From ZC4RG42 sp036676355 (GTDB lineage Bacteria > Pseudomonadota > Gammaproteobacteria > Burkholderiales > SG8-39): a stretch of DNA of 57,230 bases. The position numbers were made by a program, and so were the translations under genes. The stretch spans positions 1 to 57,230 of the forward strand of contig JAKFDA010000036.1 of assembly GCA_036676355.1 (NCBI GenBank). The letters run 5' to 3'. Shown here in pieces: positions 41,578-50,500 of this stretch (position 1 is the stretch's first letter; each line of letters begins with the position of its first letter). Under the pieces are notes generated by a model that searched no databases, had not been told where the DNA came from, and saw only the letters and a list, made by a program, of their open reading frames with translations.

Positions 41578-43359
41578 ATGAATTCCCTTCCCAGATTTCT
41601 CCGCTCGACGATTGTTGCGGCCGCTGCCGCCACGGCGCTGAGCGGCTGTGCGCATTGGCGCGGGGAAACGGAGCAGGCCGAACACGCGCCCCCGCCGGCG
41701 GCGGAACAGAAGACCGTCGAGGCGCCGGTGGCAAAGATCGAAACCGAAATCAGCCCCGAACTACCCAAGCAGGAATTGACCGGTGAACTACTGTACGAAT
41801 TCCTGCTGGCTGAAGTTGCCGCACAGCGCGGCAACGCCACTGTTTCGGCGCAGGCTTATGTCGACCTTGCCGAGCGCACGCGCGATCCACGTATAGCGCG
41901 TCGCGCGCACGAGATCTCGCTCGCGGCGCGCCAGCCGAATCTGGCGGTCGAAGCTGCGCGTATCTGGCTGGAGGCCGACCCGACTTCGCTCGATGCGCGT
42001 CGCCGTCTGGCGGCGTTGCTGCTCACCACACAGCGCATCGAAGAGGCGCGTCCGCACTTGGAGAAACTGTTTGCGGCCGGTGCGGTGGATCGGGGCGAGG
42101 CTTTCGCGCAATTGAGCCGGCTGCTTGCCGGCAACCCGGATCGTGAAGCCGCTCTGCGCGTGGTGAGTGAACTGGCTGCGTCGCATGCCGATCTTCCCGA
42201 AGCGCATTTCGCCGTTGCGCATGCGGCCGGGCAGGCGCAGCAATATGAACTTGCGTTGAAGGAGGCGCGCGAAGCGCTGCGCCTCAAGCCCGATTGGGAA
42301 ATGGGCGTCCTGCTCGAAGCGCAACTGCTGCAGAAGACGGAGGGCAACGATGCGGCGCGCGAACGTCTCGGCGCGTATCTGAAAACGCACCCGGATGCGC
42401 TTGATATACGCTTGAATCACGCCCGTCTGTTGGTGGCGGACCGGCGCTACGAAGAAGCACGCGCGGAATTCGAAACGCTGTTGAAAGAGAATCCGCTCAA
42501 CAGCGAGGTGCTGTTCGCGACGGCGATACTGTCGTTGCAACTGAAAGACTACGGCGCGGCGGAAACCCATCTTAAGCAGTTGCTCGATCTGAATTATCGC
42601 GACCGCGACACCTTGACGCTTTATCTCGGGCAGATTGCGGAAGAGCAGAAGCGCTACGCTGAGGCCGTCGACCGGTATAACGACATCACCGGCGGCGAGC
42701 ACTATCTGACCGCCAAAACGCGGCAGGCAGGCGTGCTGGCCAAGCAGGGCGACATGGCCGCCGCGCGGAAGTTTCTGCAGCAGGTAAAAGTGCCCAGCAA
42801 TCAGCAACGCGTGCAGCTGATTTTGGCCGAAGCGCATCTGTTGCGCGACGCCGAGCAGTACAAGGAAGCCTTTGAAGTGCTCGCGCGCGGGCTCGACAAA
42901 CTGCCCAACGATCCGGATCTGCTCTACGACCAGGCAATGATCGCGGAGAAACTCGATCGCATGGACGTGCTCGAATCCTCGTTGCGCAAATTGATTCGTG
43001 TGCGCCCCGACAGCGCGCATGCATACAACGCACTCGGTTATTCCTTCGCCGATCGCAAGATTCGTCTTTCGGAGGCGCGCACGCTGATCGAGAAAGCGCT
43101 CAAGCTCGCGCCTGACGACGTGTTTATTCTCGACAGCATGGGTTGGGTGCTTTATCGCCAGGGCGAGTACGACGAAGCGCTCAAACACTTGCAGCGCGCC
43201 TACGCCATGCGGCCGGATCCCGAAATCGCGGCGCATCTCGGTGAGGTGTTATGGGCCGCCAACCGCCGTGACGAAGCGCGGAAGATCTGGAGCGAGGCGA
43301 AAGAGAAAGCGCCCGAGAACGACGCGCTGCTGAAAACCATGCAGCGTCTGAACCCTTAG
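41578..43359 (+). CDS. TPR-repeat outer-membrane lipoprotein
   Basis: The 593-residue protein has a lipoprotein signal with lipobox LSGC (MNSLPRFLRSTIVAAAAATA then LSGCAHW). Tandem tetratricopeptide repeats run across nearly the whole chain, for example ARLLVADRRYEEARAEFETL, AHAYNALGYSFADRKIRLSE and GWVLYRQGEYDEALKHLQRA. I placed the start at ATG 41578 because it opens the signal peptide; the frame is open back to 41434. A TPR lipoprotein regularly precedes lolB in betaproteobacteria; here lolB starts 4 nt after the stop. It probably scaffolds outer-membrane proteins, but the partner is not known. Confidence 0.88.
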   Translation: MNSLPRFLRSTIVAAAAATALSGCAHWRGETEQAEHAPPPAAEQKTVEAPVAKIETEISPELPKQELTGELLYEFLLAEVAAQRGNATVSAQAYVDLAERTRDPRIARRAHEISLAARQPNLAVEAARIWLEADPTSLDARRRLAALLLTTQRIEEARPHLEKLFAAGAVDRGEAFAQLSRLLAGNPDREAALRVVSELAASHADLPEAHFAVAHAAGQAQQYELALKEAREALRLKPDWEMGVLLEAQLLQKTEGNDAARERLGAYLKTHPDALDIRLNHARLLVADRRYEEARAEFETLLKENPLNSEVLFATAILSLQLKDYGAAETHLKQLLDLNYRDRDTLTLYLGQIAEEQKRYAEAVDRYNDITGGEHYLTAKTRQAGVLAKQGDMAAARKFLQQVKVPSNQQRVQLILAEAHLLRDAEQYKEAFEVLARGLDKLPNDPDLLYDQAMIAEKLDRMDVLESSLRKLIRVRPDSAHAYNALGYSFADRKIRLSEARTLIEKALKLAPDDVFILDSMGWVLYRQGEYDEALKHLQRAYAMRPDPEIAAHLGEVLWAANRRDEARKIWSEAKEKAPENDALLKTMQRLNP

Positions 43360-43362
43360 CGC

Positions 43363-43905
43363 ATGCGGCGCCTGTTCGCCGTTCTGACCGTGTTTCTTGC
43401 GGCCTGCGCTGCAATGCCGAGTCACGAAAATCTGGACGCCGGCGGTTTTCATGTCACTGGTCGCGTTGCCGTTCGCTATGGTGATGAGGCGGCAACCGGT
43501 CGAGTCGTGTGGCGCCACACTTTAAGCACCGATGATTTGGTGATCTCCAATCCCATCGGCCAGGGCATTGCGCAGATCGAACGCCGTGACGGCATGTACG
43601 TATTACAGACGCAGGACGGCGAACGCTATGAAGCCGCCGATCCGGAAGAACTGACCGAGCAGGCGCTCGGGTGGCGATTGCCGCTCACCGGGTTGCCGCA
43701 GTGGATCGAAGGGCGACCGATGGCCGGCGTACCGGCCGAGGTGCGCGAAGAAGACGACAAGCGCTTGAAGGAATTGCGCCAACTGGGCTGGCGCATCGAA
43801 TACCTCGCATGGGACGAGGCGACCGGCTTGCCGGCGCGCCTGCAACTGTCGCGCGACGATCTCAGTATTCGTCTGGCCATCGAAGCGTGGCGCATCGGGC
43901 CATGA
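43363..43905 (+). CDS. lolB: Outer-membrane lipoprotein receptor LolB
   Basis: LolB accepts lipoproteins from the periplasmic carrier LolA and places them in the outer membrane. The 180-residue protein is itself a lipoprotein, with lipobox LAAC (Cys15). It has GGFHVTGRVAVRYGDEAATG, DDLVISNPIGQGIAQIERR and the LGWRLPLTGLPQWIEGRP segment typical of LolB. The mature fold matches the family in length. It overlaps ispE in ATGA and follows the TPR lipoprotein gene. Confidence 0.93.
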   Translation: MRRLFAVLTVFLAACAAMPSHENLDAGGFHVTGRVAVRYGDEAATGRVVWRHTLSTDDLVISNPIGQGIAQIERRDGMYVLQTQDGERYEAADPEELTEQALGWRLPLTGLPQWIEGRPMAGVPAEVREEDDKRLKELRQLGWRIEYLAWDEATGLPARLQLSRDDLSIRLAIEAWRIGP

Positions 43906-44729
43906 TGCAACGCTATCCCGCGCCGGCGAAGCTCAATCTTTTTCTGCATGTCATCGGCCGTCGCGCTGACGGCTATCACTTGCTGCAGAGCGTCTTTCGC
44001 CTGATCGATCTGTGCGACTGGATCGATATTGCGCCGCGTGATGACGACCGTATCGTCCGCGTCACCGATCTGCCAGGCGTGCCGGAAGAAGCCGATCTGG
44101 TCGTGCGCGCCGCGATGTTGCTCCGCGAGCGCGCGGGCGTGCGGCGCGGCGCAAACATCGCTGTGGAGAAGCACATCCCCATGGGCGGCGGGCTGGGCGG
44201 CGGTAGTTCGGACGCCGCGACGACGCTGATGGCGCTCAACCGCATCTGGGCATTGCATCTGCCGCCTGCGCAATTGGCGGAGCTGGGGCTTGAACTCGGC
44301 GCGGACGTGCCCTTCTTCCTGGGCGGGACCAACGCCTGGGCCGAAGGCGTAGGAGAAAAACTCACGCCGATTGAACTGCCGCCCGCCTGGTATGTCGTGA
44401 TTTCGCCCGCTATTGCCGTGCCGACAACGGAAATCTTCGCCGCGCCTGAATTGACACGTGATAGCAAACCCCTCAAAATCACGTCCTTTTTCACGGGCTT
44501 GGGTCGGAACGATCTCGAGCCGGTGGTGCGGAAAAAGTTTCCGCAAGTGGCGCAAGCGCTCGATTGGCTCAAAACCTACGGCGACGCGCGCATGAGCGGT
44601 TCCGGATCGAGCGTATTTGCGGCTTTCGAAAATGAAGCCAAGGCGCGTGCGGTCCTGAAAGAAGTGCCGCGGGAATGGCGCGGATTCGCGGCTCAAGGCC
44701 TGAATCGACATCCCTTCCCGCACAATTAG
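43902..44729 (+). CDS. ispE: 4-diphosphocytidyl-2-C-methyl-D-erythritol kinase
   Basis: IspE is the ATP-dependent kinase of the non-mevalonate isoprenoid pathway. The 275-residue GHMP kinase begins MMQRYPAPAKLNLFLHVIGR and has ADGYHLLQSVFRLIDL. The ATP loop PMGGGLGGGSSDAATTLMAL is near residue 88, with DVPFFLGGTNAWAEGVGE and the C-terminal MSGSGSSVFAAF motif. ATG 43902 overlaps the lolB stop. The gene ends 11 nt before tRNA-Gln, so the tRNA may share its transcript. Confidence 0.96.
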   Translation: MMQRYPAPAKLNLFLHVIGRRADGYHLLQSVFRLIDLCDWIDIAPRDDDRIVRVTDLPGVPEEADLVVRAAMLLRERAGVRRGANIAVEKHIPMGGGLGGGSSDAATTLMALNRIWALHLPPAQLAELGLELGADVPFFLGGTNAWAEGVGEKLTPIELPPAWYVVISPAIAVPTTEIFAAPELTRDSKPLKITSFFTGLGRNDLEPVVRKKFPQVAQALDWLKTYGDARMSGSGSSVFAAFENEAKARAVLKEVPREWRGFAAQGLNRHPFPHN

Positions 44730-44740
44730 CCCGGATCAAC

Positions 44741-44817
44741 TGGGGAGTCGCCAAGCTGGTTAAGGCACTGGATTTTGATTCCAGCATGCGAAGGTTCGAA
44801 TCCTTCCTCCCCAGCCA
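44741..44817 (+). tRNA. tRNA-Gln (anticodon TTG)
   Basis: The acceptor stem TGGGGAG/CTCCCCA has discriminator G and an encoded CCA end. A D-arm is present. The anticodon stem CTGGA/TCCAG closes the loop TTTTGAT with anticodon TTG at 44775-44777. The T-arm contains GGTTCGAATCC. It lies between ispE and prs, its usual place in beta- and gammaproteobacteria. Confidence 0.96.
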
Positions 44818-44857
44818 TACAGGCTGTGAGCGCGTAAGCGCATAGCACCGAATGACC

Positions 44858-44887
44858 AGCCGCAAGTCCCTTGCGGCTTGTTTTTTT
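44858..44887 (+). terminator. Rho-independent terminator between tRNA-Gln and prs
   Basis: AGCCGCAA (44858-44865) pairs with TTGCGGCT (44871-44878), followed by TG and a run of T. It would end the tRNA transcript or partly attenuate read-through into prs. Confidence 0.85.
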
Positions 44888-44931
44888 GCAAGACAGAGGC
44901 TCTGGCGGCTGCCTGCCGCGGATGAACAGCG

Positions 44932-45882
44932 ATGGCATACGAAAGCCTGATGGTCTTTACGGGGAATGCGAATCCCCTGCTCGCGCATAACGTCGTCAAG
45001 CGCCTCAATATTCCGATCGGTCACGCGAGCGTCAGCAAGTTTGCCGACGGCGAGGTCATGGTCGAGATTCTCGAGAACGTCCGCGGCAAGGACTGCTTCA
45101 TATTGCAGTCGACCTGTGCGCCGACCAACGACAATCTCATGGAAGTGCTGATCATGGTCGATGCGTTGCGCCGCTCATCCGCGGGGCGTATCACCGCCGC
45201 GATTCCGTATTTTGGCTACGGACGGCAAGACCGTCGTGCGCGTTCGGCACGCGTGCCGATCAGCGCCAAGGTGGTGGCCAACCTGCTCGGCGCGGTGGGC
45301 ATCGATCGCGTACTGACCATGGATCTGCATGCCGATCAGATTCAGGGATTTTTCGACGTGCCGGTCGACAACGTGTACGCCTCGCCGGTGCTGTTGGGCG
45401 ATGTGTGGAAACACCAGTATGAGAATCTCATCGTGGTGTCACCCGACGTGGGTGGTGTGGTGCGCGCGCGTGCCCTGGCGAAACGGCTGGAATCGGATCT
45501 GGCGATTATCGACAAGCGCCGTCCGCGTCCGAACGTCTCCGAAGTGATGAATATCATCGGTGAAGTCCAGGGCCGTACCTGCATCATCATGGACGATATG
45601 GTGGACACGGCCAACACGCTGTGCCGCGCGGCCGATGCGTTGAAGGCGAACGGCGCGGTCAAAGTGGTAGCCTACTGTACCCACCCCGTGTTGTCCGGTA
45701 GCGCAGTGCAGCGCATTCAGGAATCGACCATCGACGAACTCGTCGTTACCGATACCATCCCGTTGCGTGCGGACGCGCAGGCGTGCAAGAAAATTCGTGT
45801 TTTGTCGGTCGCCGGCCTGCTGGCCGAGACGATATTGCGTATCAGCAACGAAGATTCGGTGTCCTCGTTGTTCATGGAGTAA
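44932..45882 (+). CDS. prs: Ribose-phosphate pyrophosphokinase
   Basis: Prs makes PRPP from ribose-5-phosphate and ATP for nucleotide, histidine and tryptophan synthesis. The 316-residue protein begins MAYESLMVFTGNANPLLAHN. It has FADGEVMVEILENVRGKDCF, the ATP/Mg site RVLTMDLHADQIQGFFDVPV and the PRPP loop CIIMDDMVDTANTLCRAADA. Length and motifs match class I enzymes, which are inhibited by ADP. It is followed by rplY 163 nt downstream. Confidence 0.97.
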   Translation: MAYESLMVFTGNANPLLAHNVVKRLNIPIGHASVSKFADGEVMVEILENVRGKDCFILQSTCAPTNDNLMEVLIMVDALRRSSAGRITAAIPYFGYGRQDRRARSARVPISAKVVANLLGAVGIDRVLTMDLHADQIQGFFDVPVDNVYASPVLLGDVWKHQYENLIVVSPDVGGVVRARALAKRLESDLAIIDKRRPRPNVSEVMNIIGEVQGRTCIIMDDMVDTANTLCRAADALKANGAVKVVAYCTHPVLSGSAVQRIQESTIDELVVTDTIPLRADAQACKKIRVLSVAGLLAETILRISNEDSVSSLFME

Positions 45883-46045
45883 CTAACGATTATTCGACTC
45901 CGGCTGGGTTTTCGGAGTTGCGCTGCCGTCGCGCGATCAGGCTTCCAGCAGCGAAGTTGATCGCAAACGGTCGTGAAGGTTTCATCCCCATAAGGGGTTT
46001 ACAACGGCGGGCCTGGTCGCGGGCTCGTCCAAATTTGGAGTCATC

Positions 46046-46699
46046 ATGCAACTCGAAATCAACGCGCAACCGCGCGTACTGCAGGGAACGGGTGCGAGCC
46101 GCCGCCTGCGTCGTGCCGGCAAAACGCCCGGTATCGTCTATGGCGGTAATGAGCCGGCAGTCGCGATCGAACTCGATCACAACGAACTGTTCCAGCAATT
46201 GCGGAAGGAGGCTTTCCACGCGTCGATTCTGATGCTGAATCTGGAAGGCAAAAAGCAGCGCGTGCTGCTGCGCACATTCAACATGCATCCGTTTCGCCGG
46301 GAAGTGCAGCACATCGACTTCCAGCGCATATCGGCCGATGAGAAGATTGTCATGAAAGTGCCGTTGCACTTCATCAATCAGGAAGTCTCCGCCGCGGTGA
46401 AGGTGGGCGGCGCCAAAATCACGCACGTCCTGACCGAAATCGGCGTGAAGTGTCTGCCCGATGCGTTGCCCGAGTTTATCGATGTCGATCTGTCCGGCAT
46501 CGAAGTCGGTCGTTCGGTTCACGCAGAGCATTTGCAATTGCCGGCGGGTGTCGAATTGGCGAGCCGCGAAAACCCTGTTGTGGTGACGGTGGCGGTGCCG
46601 CGCGGTGCCGACGAAGAGGCCGCCCCGGCTGCGGAGGCTGCTCCGGCCGCCGCGCCTGCCGCCAAGCCGGCCGAGAAGCCGGAAGAGAAGAAGAAATAA
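46046..46699 (+). CDS. rplY: 50S ribosomal protein L25 (Ctc form)
   Basis: L25 binds 5S rRNA. The 217-residue protein is the long general-stress (CTC) form. The 5S-binding domain (about 1-95) has GTGASRRLRRAGKTPGIVYG and VLLRTFNMHPFRREVQHIDF. A second beta-rich domain (about 100-190) includes GVKCLPDALPEFIDVDLSGI. The tail is rich in Ala, Pro, Glu and Lys. TTTGGAG precedes the ATG and a terminator follows the stop. Confidence 0.96.
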   Translation: MQLEINAQPRVLQGTGASRRLRRAGKTPGIVYGGNEPAVAIELDHNELFQQLRKEAFHASILMLNLEGKKQRVLLRTFNMHPFRREVQHIDFQRISADEKIVMKVPLHFINQEVSAAVKVGGAKITHVLTEIGVKCLPDALPEFIDVDLSGIEVGRSVHAEHLQLPAGVELASRENPVVVTVAVPRGADEEAAPAAEAAPAAAPAAKPAEKPEEKKK

Positions 46700-46719
46700 A
46701 GAGGTTGGTCCGGGGAAAA

Positions 46720-46747
46720 GGCGCGCGGGCGACCGTCGCGCCTTTTT
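46720..46747 (+). terminator. Rho-independent terminator after rplY
   Basis: GGCGCG (46720-46725) pairs with CGCGCC (46737-46742), followed by five T. It lies 20 nt after the rplY stop. Confidence 0.75.
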
Positions 46748-46885
46748 CTTTGTGCCGCTCCAGCCGGAAACTTCGATCGAGATTTTCGACGACCTGGCGC
46801 CAAAGGCGTGGCGTTACTTTGCCCGCGCTCGCACGGCGGCGCGCACTGGATCCTCTTTGCAGTTAATTTTCAATCGCCGCTCGCT

Positions 46886-47461
46886 ATGCGTATCAAATTA
46901 ATTGTAGGTCTAGGCAATCCGGGGCGCGAACACGAACGCGATCGGCACAACGTCGGCTTCTGGTTCATCGAACGGCTGGCAGACAAGCTGCGTGCTTCGC
47001 TGAGCAGGGACGCGAAGTACCACGCGATGGTCGCCCGAGTGACGCGCGACGGCGGCGACGTCTGGCTGATGGCGCCACAGACTTACATGAACCTGTCCGG
47101 CAAGGCGGTTGGCGCCCTGGCGCGTTTTTTCAAAATCCAGCCGGAAGAGATCCTCATCGTGCATGACGAACTTGATTTCGAAGCCGGCACCGTCAAGCTC
47201 AAGAAGGGCGGCGGCGCGGGCGGCCATAACGGGTTGAAGGATATCGAAGCCCAACTCGGCAGCCAGGCCACGTGGCGCCTGCGCATCGGCATCGGTCATC
47301 CGGGCGATAAGCACGTCGTGCCCGACTATGTGCTCGGCGCGCCCGCGCCGGCGGATCGTGAGGCTATCGACAAGGCCCTCGATCGCAGTATCGATGTTTC
47401 CGATTTGTTGATCGCGGGCGAGATGAGCGCCGCGATGCTGAAGCTGCACACGAAAAATTGA
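46886..47461 (+). CDS. pth: Peptidyl-tRNA hydrolase
   Basis: Pth frees tRNA from prematurely released peptidyl-tRNA. The 191-residue protein begins MRIKLIVGLGNPGREHERDR. The catalytic His is in RHNVGFWFI (about residue 22), and Asn, Met and Asp site residues are in QTYMNLSGKAVGAL and LIVHDELDFEAG. KKGGGAGGHNGLKDIEAQLG and LRIGIGHPGDK follow. ATG 46886 was chosen by homology; no strong Shine-Dalgarno precedes it. It lies between rplY and ychF, the standard order. Confidence 0.96.
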   Translation: MRIKLIVGLGNPGREHERDRHNVGFWFIERLADKLRASLSRDAKYHAMVARVTRDGGDVWLMAPQTYMNLSGKAVGALARFFKIQPEEILIVHDELDFEAGTVKLKKGGGAGGHNGLKDIEAQLGSQATWRLRIGIGHPGDKHVVPDYVLGAPAPADREAIDKALDRSIDVSDLLIAGEMSAAMLKLHTKN

Positions 47462-47528
47462 GGGGATCGATCAACGTCAGATCCGCGTGTGCGGAAATGA
47501 AGCGGTTCAAGTTATCTAAGGAATTAAA

Positions 47529-48620
47529 GTGACACTACGCTGCGGAATCGTTGGCCTGCCCAACGTAGGCAAATCCACCCTGTTCAATGCGCTCACCAAA
47601 GCGGGCATCGCCGCGGAAAACTACCCATTCTGCACCATCGAGCCGAACACCGGCATTGTCGAAGTGCCGGACCCACGCCTCGCGCAACTTGCCGAAATCG
47701 TAAAACCGCAGCGCATCCTGCCTGCGACCGTCGAGTTCGTCGATATCGCGGGCCTGGTGGCCGGCGCATCAAAGGGTGAAGGTTTGGGTAACCAGTTTCT
47801 CGCCAACATTCGCGAGACCGATGCCATCGCGCATGTCGTGCGCTGTTTTGAAGATCCGAACGTTGTGCATGTATCCGGCAAGGTCGATCCGATCGCAGAC
47901 ATCGAAACCATCAACACTGAACTGGCGCTGGCCGACATGCAGGCGGTCGAGAGACAGCTGCATAAATCGACCAAGCTGGCGCGTTCGGGCGACAAGGAGG
48001 CGGCGCGATTCGTCGCCGTTCTGGAAAAGGTGCAGGCGGTCCTGAACGAAGCCAAGCCGGCACGGACCGCCAATCTCGGTGCCGACGATTTCGCGCTGTT
48101 GAAACCGCTGTTCCTCCTCACCACCAAGCCCACCATGTACGTGGCCAACGTCAGTGAGCAAGGCTTCACGAACAATCCGCTGCTGACACGCGTCGAAGAA
48201 TATGCGCGCAAGGAAAACGCGCCCGTTGTTGCCATCAGCGCCGCCATCGAAGCGCAGTTGTCCGATCTCGACGAAGAAGAGAAGCAGATTTTTCTCAACG
48301 ATATGGGGCTCGAAGAACCGGGTCTTAACCGCCTCATTCGCGCCGGCTACAAACTGCTCGGTCTGCAGACCTACTTCACTGCCGGTGTGAAGGAAGTGCG
48401 CGCGTGGACCATTCATGTCGGCGACACCGCGCCGCAGGCTGCGGGTGTCATTCACACTGATTTCGAAAAGGGATTCATTCGCGCGCAAACTATCGCGTTC
48501 GATGATTTCATTGCGCACAAGGGCGAGCAGGGCGCTAAGGAGGCGGGCAAGCTGCGAGCTGAAGGCAAAGAGTATGTGGTGAAGGACGGCGATGTTCTGA
48601 ACTTCCTCTTTAACGTCTGA
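47529..48620 (+). CDS. ychF: Ribosome-binding ATPase YchF (Obg family)
   Basis: YchF/OLA1 is an Obg-type P-loop protein that prefers ATP and binds ribosomes, with links to oxidative-stress control. The 363-residue protein starts from GTG 47529, with AAGGA upstream. It has GIVGLPNVGKSTLFNALTKA, AAENYPFCTIEPNTGIVEVP, FVDIAGLVAGASKGEGLGNQ and the NVSE segment replacing NKxD, which accounts for ATP preference. The C-terminal TGS-like domain contains TAGVKEVRAWTIHVGDTAPQ and KEYVVKDGDVLNFLFNV. A strong terminator follows. Confidence 0.97.
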   Translation: MTLRCGIVGLPNVGKSTLFNALTKAGIAAENYPFCTIEPNTGIVEVPDPRLAQLAEIVKPQRILPATVEFVDIAGLVAGASKGEGLGNQFLANIRETDAIAHVVRCFEDPNVVHVSGKVDPIADIETINTELALADMQAVERQLHKSTKLARSGDKEAARFVAVLEKVQAVLNEAKPARTANLGADDFALLKPLFLLTTKPTMYVANVSEQGFTNNPLLTRVEEYARKENAPVVAISAAIEAQLSDLDEEEKQIFLNDMGLEEPGLNRLIRAGYKLLGLQTYFTAGVKEVRAWTIHVGDTAPQAAGVIHTDFEKGFIRAQTIAFDDFIAHKGEQGAKEAGKLRAEGKEYVVKDGDVLNFLFNV

Positions 48621-48637
48621 GGTTCAGTGCATCATCG

Positions 48638-48665
48638 AAAAGCCCGGCCTTTGCCGGGCTTTTTT
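48638..48665 (+). terminator. Rho-independent terminator after ychF
   Basis: AAGCCCGGC and GCCGGGCTT pair around a CTTT loop and are followed by a T-run, 17 nt after the ychF stop. Confidence 0.92.
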
Positions 48666-48717
48666 GTTGCTCGCGAATTCGCCAATATGGCGATCCGGTC
48701 ACTGGGGCGGAAATGAC

Positions 48718-49662
48718 ATGCGCGAACTGATCGCTTTGCTCACCGAGCACGGTCTACTGGTCGTGTTCCTCACGACTTTGATCGCGCGTATCGGCGCGCC
48801 GCTTCCGGCCGCACCCTTGCTGGTTGTCGCGGGCGGACTGGCGATGACCGAACAACTCTCTTTGCCGATCGTCATGCTGGTTGCCATTGTCGCGAACGTC
48901 ATGGGCGACAGCGTCTGGTTCGGTGCAGGCCGCGCGTACGGCGCCCGCGTCATGAAGCTGCTGTGCAAGGTCTCGCTCTCGCCTGATTCCTGCGTTCGCC
49001 AGAGCGAAACCATCATTTCGCGCTGGGGCGGTAGTTCCCTCATCGCAGCGAAGTTTGTTCCCGGCGTTTCCGTTGTCGCTGCGCCGATGGCCGGCGCTCT
49101 CGGCATGTCGGTGACGCGGTTTCTACTGTTCGGTGCCATCGCCGGTGCGTTGTGGTCAGCTGCTTATCTGGGTCTGGGCATCGTCTTCAGCGACCAGGTC
49201 CAGCACGTGCTTGAAGCGATGGCGAATGCCGGCGGCATAGCGACCTTTGTTTTCGTGATTCTGGTTATCGCGTTCGTTGCGTGGCGCTACTGGAAGCGTT
49301 ACTCGTTTCTGCGCAGCATCGAGATGTCGAGAATCACCGTGGATGATTTGTATCGGCTCATCGAAGAAGGGCTTGCGCCGGTGATCATCGACGTGCGTTC
49401 CGAAGCGGGCTTGCAGATCGACACGCGGCAGATTCCAGGTGCGATGACGATCAACCTGACCGACTTGCGCGACCGCGCAGCCGAGTTGCCACGCGATCGC
49501 GACATCGTGCTGTATTGCACTTGTCCAAACGATGCGTCGGCTGCTCGTGCAGCGCGCATTCTCGCGGCGCACGGTTTCACGCGGGTACGGCCGCTCAAAG
49601 GCGGATTGGACGCATGGGCCGCGGCGGGTCGCGATACCGTGACGGTGGTCGTCGCGAAATAG
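48718..49662 (+). CDS. DedA-family membrane protein fused to a rhodanese domain
   Basis: The 314-residue protein joins a DedA/SNARE-associated membrane domain (about 1-205) to a C-terminal rhodanese domain (about 210-310). The DedA part has GAPLPAAPLLVVAGGLAM, NVMGDSVWFGAGRAYGARVM, AAKFVPGVSVVAAPMAGALG and about five helices. The rhodanese part has VIIDVRSEAGLQIDTRQIPG and an active-site loop DIVLYCTCPNDASAARAARI with the cysteine retained. DedA proteins act in lipid transport and membrane potential homeostasis; rhodaneses handle sulfur. The fused form is a known architecture in proteobacteria, but its substrate is not. ATG 48718 fits the DedA start. Confidence 0.88.
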   Translation: MRELIALLTEHGLLVVFLTTLIARIGAPLPAAPLLVVAGGLAMTEQLSLPIVMLVAIVANVMGDSVWFGAGRAYGARVMKLLCKVSLSPDSCVRQSETIISRWGGSSLIAAKFVPGVSVVAAPMAGALGMSVTRFLLFGAIAGALWSAAYLGLGIVFSDQVQHVLEAMANAGGIATFVFVILVIAFVAWRYWKRYSFLRSIEMSRITVDDLYRLIEEGLAPVIIDVRSEAGLQIDTRQIPGAMTINLTDLRDRAAELPRDRDIVLYCTCPNDASAARAARILAAHGFTRVRPLKGGLDAWAAAGRDTVTVVVAK

Positions 49663-49897
49663 TCACGCGTTTTCTTTCCACGGCGAGATCTTTATCGCGT
49701 TGGAACAAAGTCGTTTCGATCCGCTCTCAATATCCGTGTGGCGCGGCACGATTCGACGTGCTCGCCATACCGTTCTGTGGACTCGGGGCTTAATCAGACG
49801 TTCCCTATCGCGTCGAGTCGCAGTTTAATTAAGTAGCGCTGCCTGACATTCTGGTTTCCGCGTTCGCGGAAGCGACTCGAGAAAGGAGTACCAACGC

Positions 49898-50500
49898 ATG
49901 AAACTCTATTTCACTCCGGGCGCATGTTCGTTCGCCTCGCATATCGCTTTGCGCGAGCTCGGCGTGCCGTTCGATATGGAGCGTGTCGACCTTCGCAGCA
50001 AGAAGACCGGCGCCGGTGATGATTTCGCCGCAATCAACCCCAAAGGTTACGTGCCGACGCTGGATACCGATAAAGGCGTATTGACCGAGAATATCGCCGT
50101 GTTGCAGTACATCGCCGATCTAAAACCTGAAGCCAAACTGGCGCCCGCAAAAGAAAGTTTCGAGCGCTATCGCTTGCAGGAGTGGCTGGGGTTCATCAAT
50201 TCCGAAATTCACAAGGGCTACAAGCCGTACTTCGACCCGAATGCGACCGATTCGGAAAAATCTCGCGCCGGGGAAAAACTCGGCCAGCGTTACGATTATG
50301 TCGAACGGCAACTCGATGGAAAATCATTCTTGATGGGCGAGCAATTCACCGTTGCGGATGCGTACCTGTATGCAGTGCTAGCGTGGGTGCCCAAGACCAC
50401 GCTCAAGGATCTGAGCAAGTGGCCGAATCTGCAGCGCTACCAGGCACGCATCTGCGAACGACCCGCCGTTCAGGCCGCGCAAAAAGTTGAGAGCGCCTGA
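49898..50500 (+). CDS. Glutathione S-transferase, beta class
   Basis: The 200-residue protein begins MKLYFTPGACSFASHIALRE, with the beta-class Cys10 in GACSFASH. It has the glutathione-binding cis-Pro segment INPKGYVPTLDTDKGVLTEN. The helical C-terminal domain includes the N-cap box motif FTVADAYLYAVLAWV. Such enzymes conjugate or reduce electrophiles and peroxides with glutathione. AGAAAGGAG lies before the ATG. It appears to stand alone; the following 50494-50519 inverted repeat lacks a T-run. Confidence 0.93.
   Translation: MKLYFTPGACSFASHIALRELGVPFDMERVDLRSKKTGAGDDFAAINPKGYVPTLDTDKGVLTENIAVLQYIADLKPEAKLAPAKESFERYRLQEWLGFINSEIHKGYKPYFDPNATDSEKSRAGEKLGQRYDYVERQLDGKSFLMGEQFTVADAYLYAVLAWVPKTTLKDLSKWPNLQRYQARICERPAVQAAQKVESA

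Noticed and set aside
41788..43236. 482-codon minus-strand open frame opposite the TPR lipoprotein gene
   Set aside because: It is an antisense shadow; the TPR repeats and lipobox on the plus strand explain the region.
45986..45993. CCCCATAA, a sigma-32-like -10 element upstream of rplY
   Set aside because: There is no CTTGAAA-like element at 11-16 nt upstream, so it was not called a heat-shock promoter.
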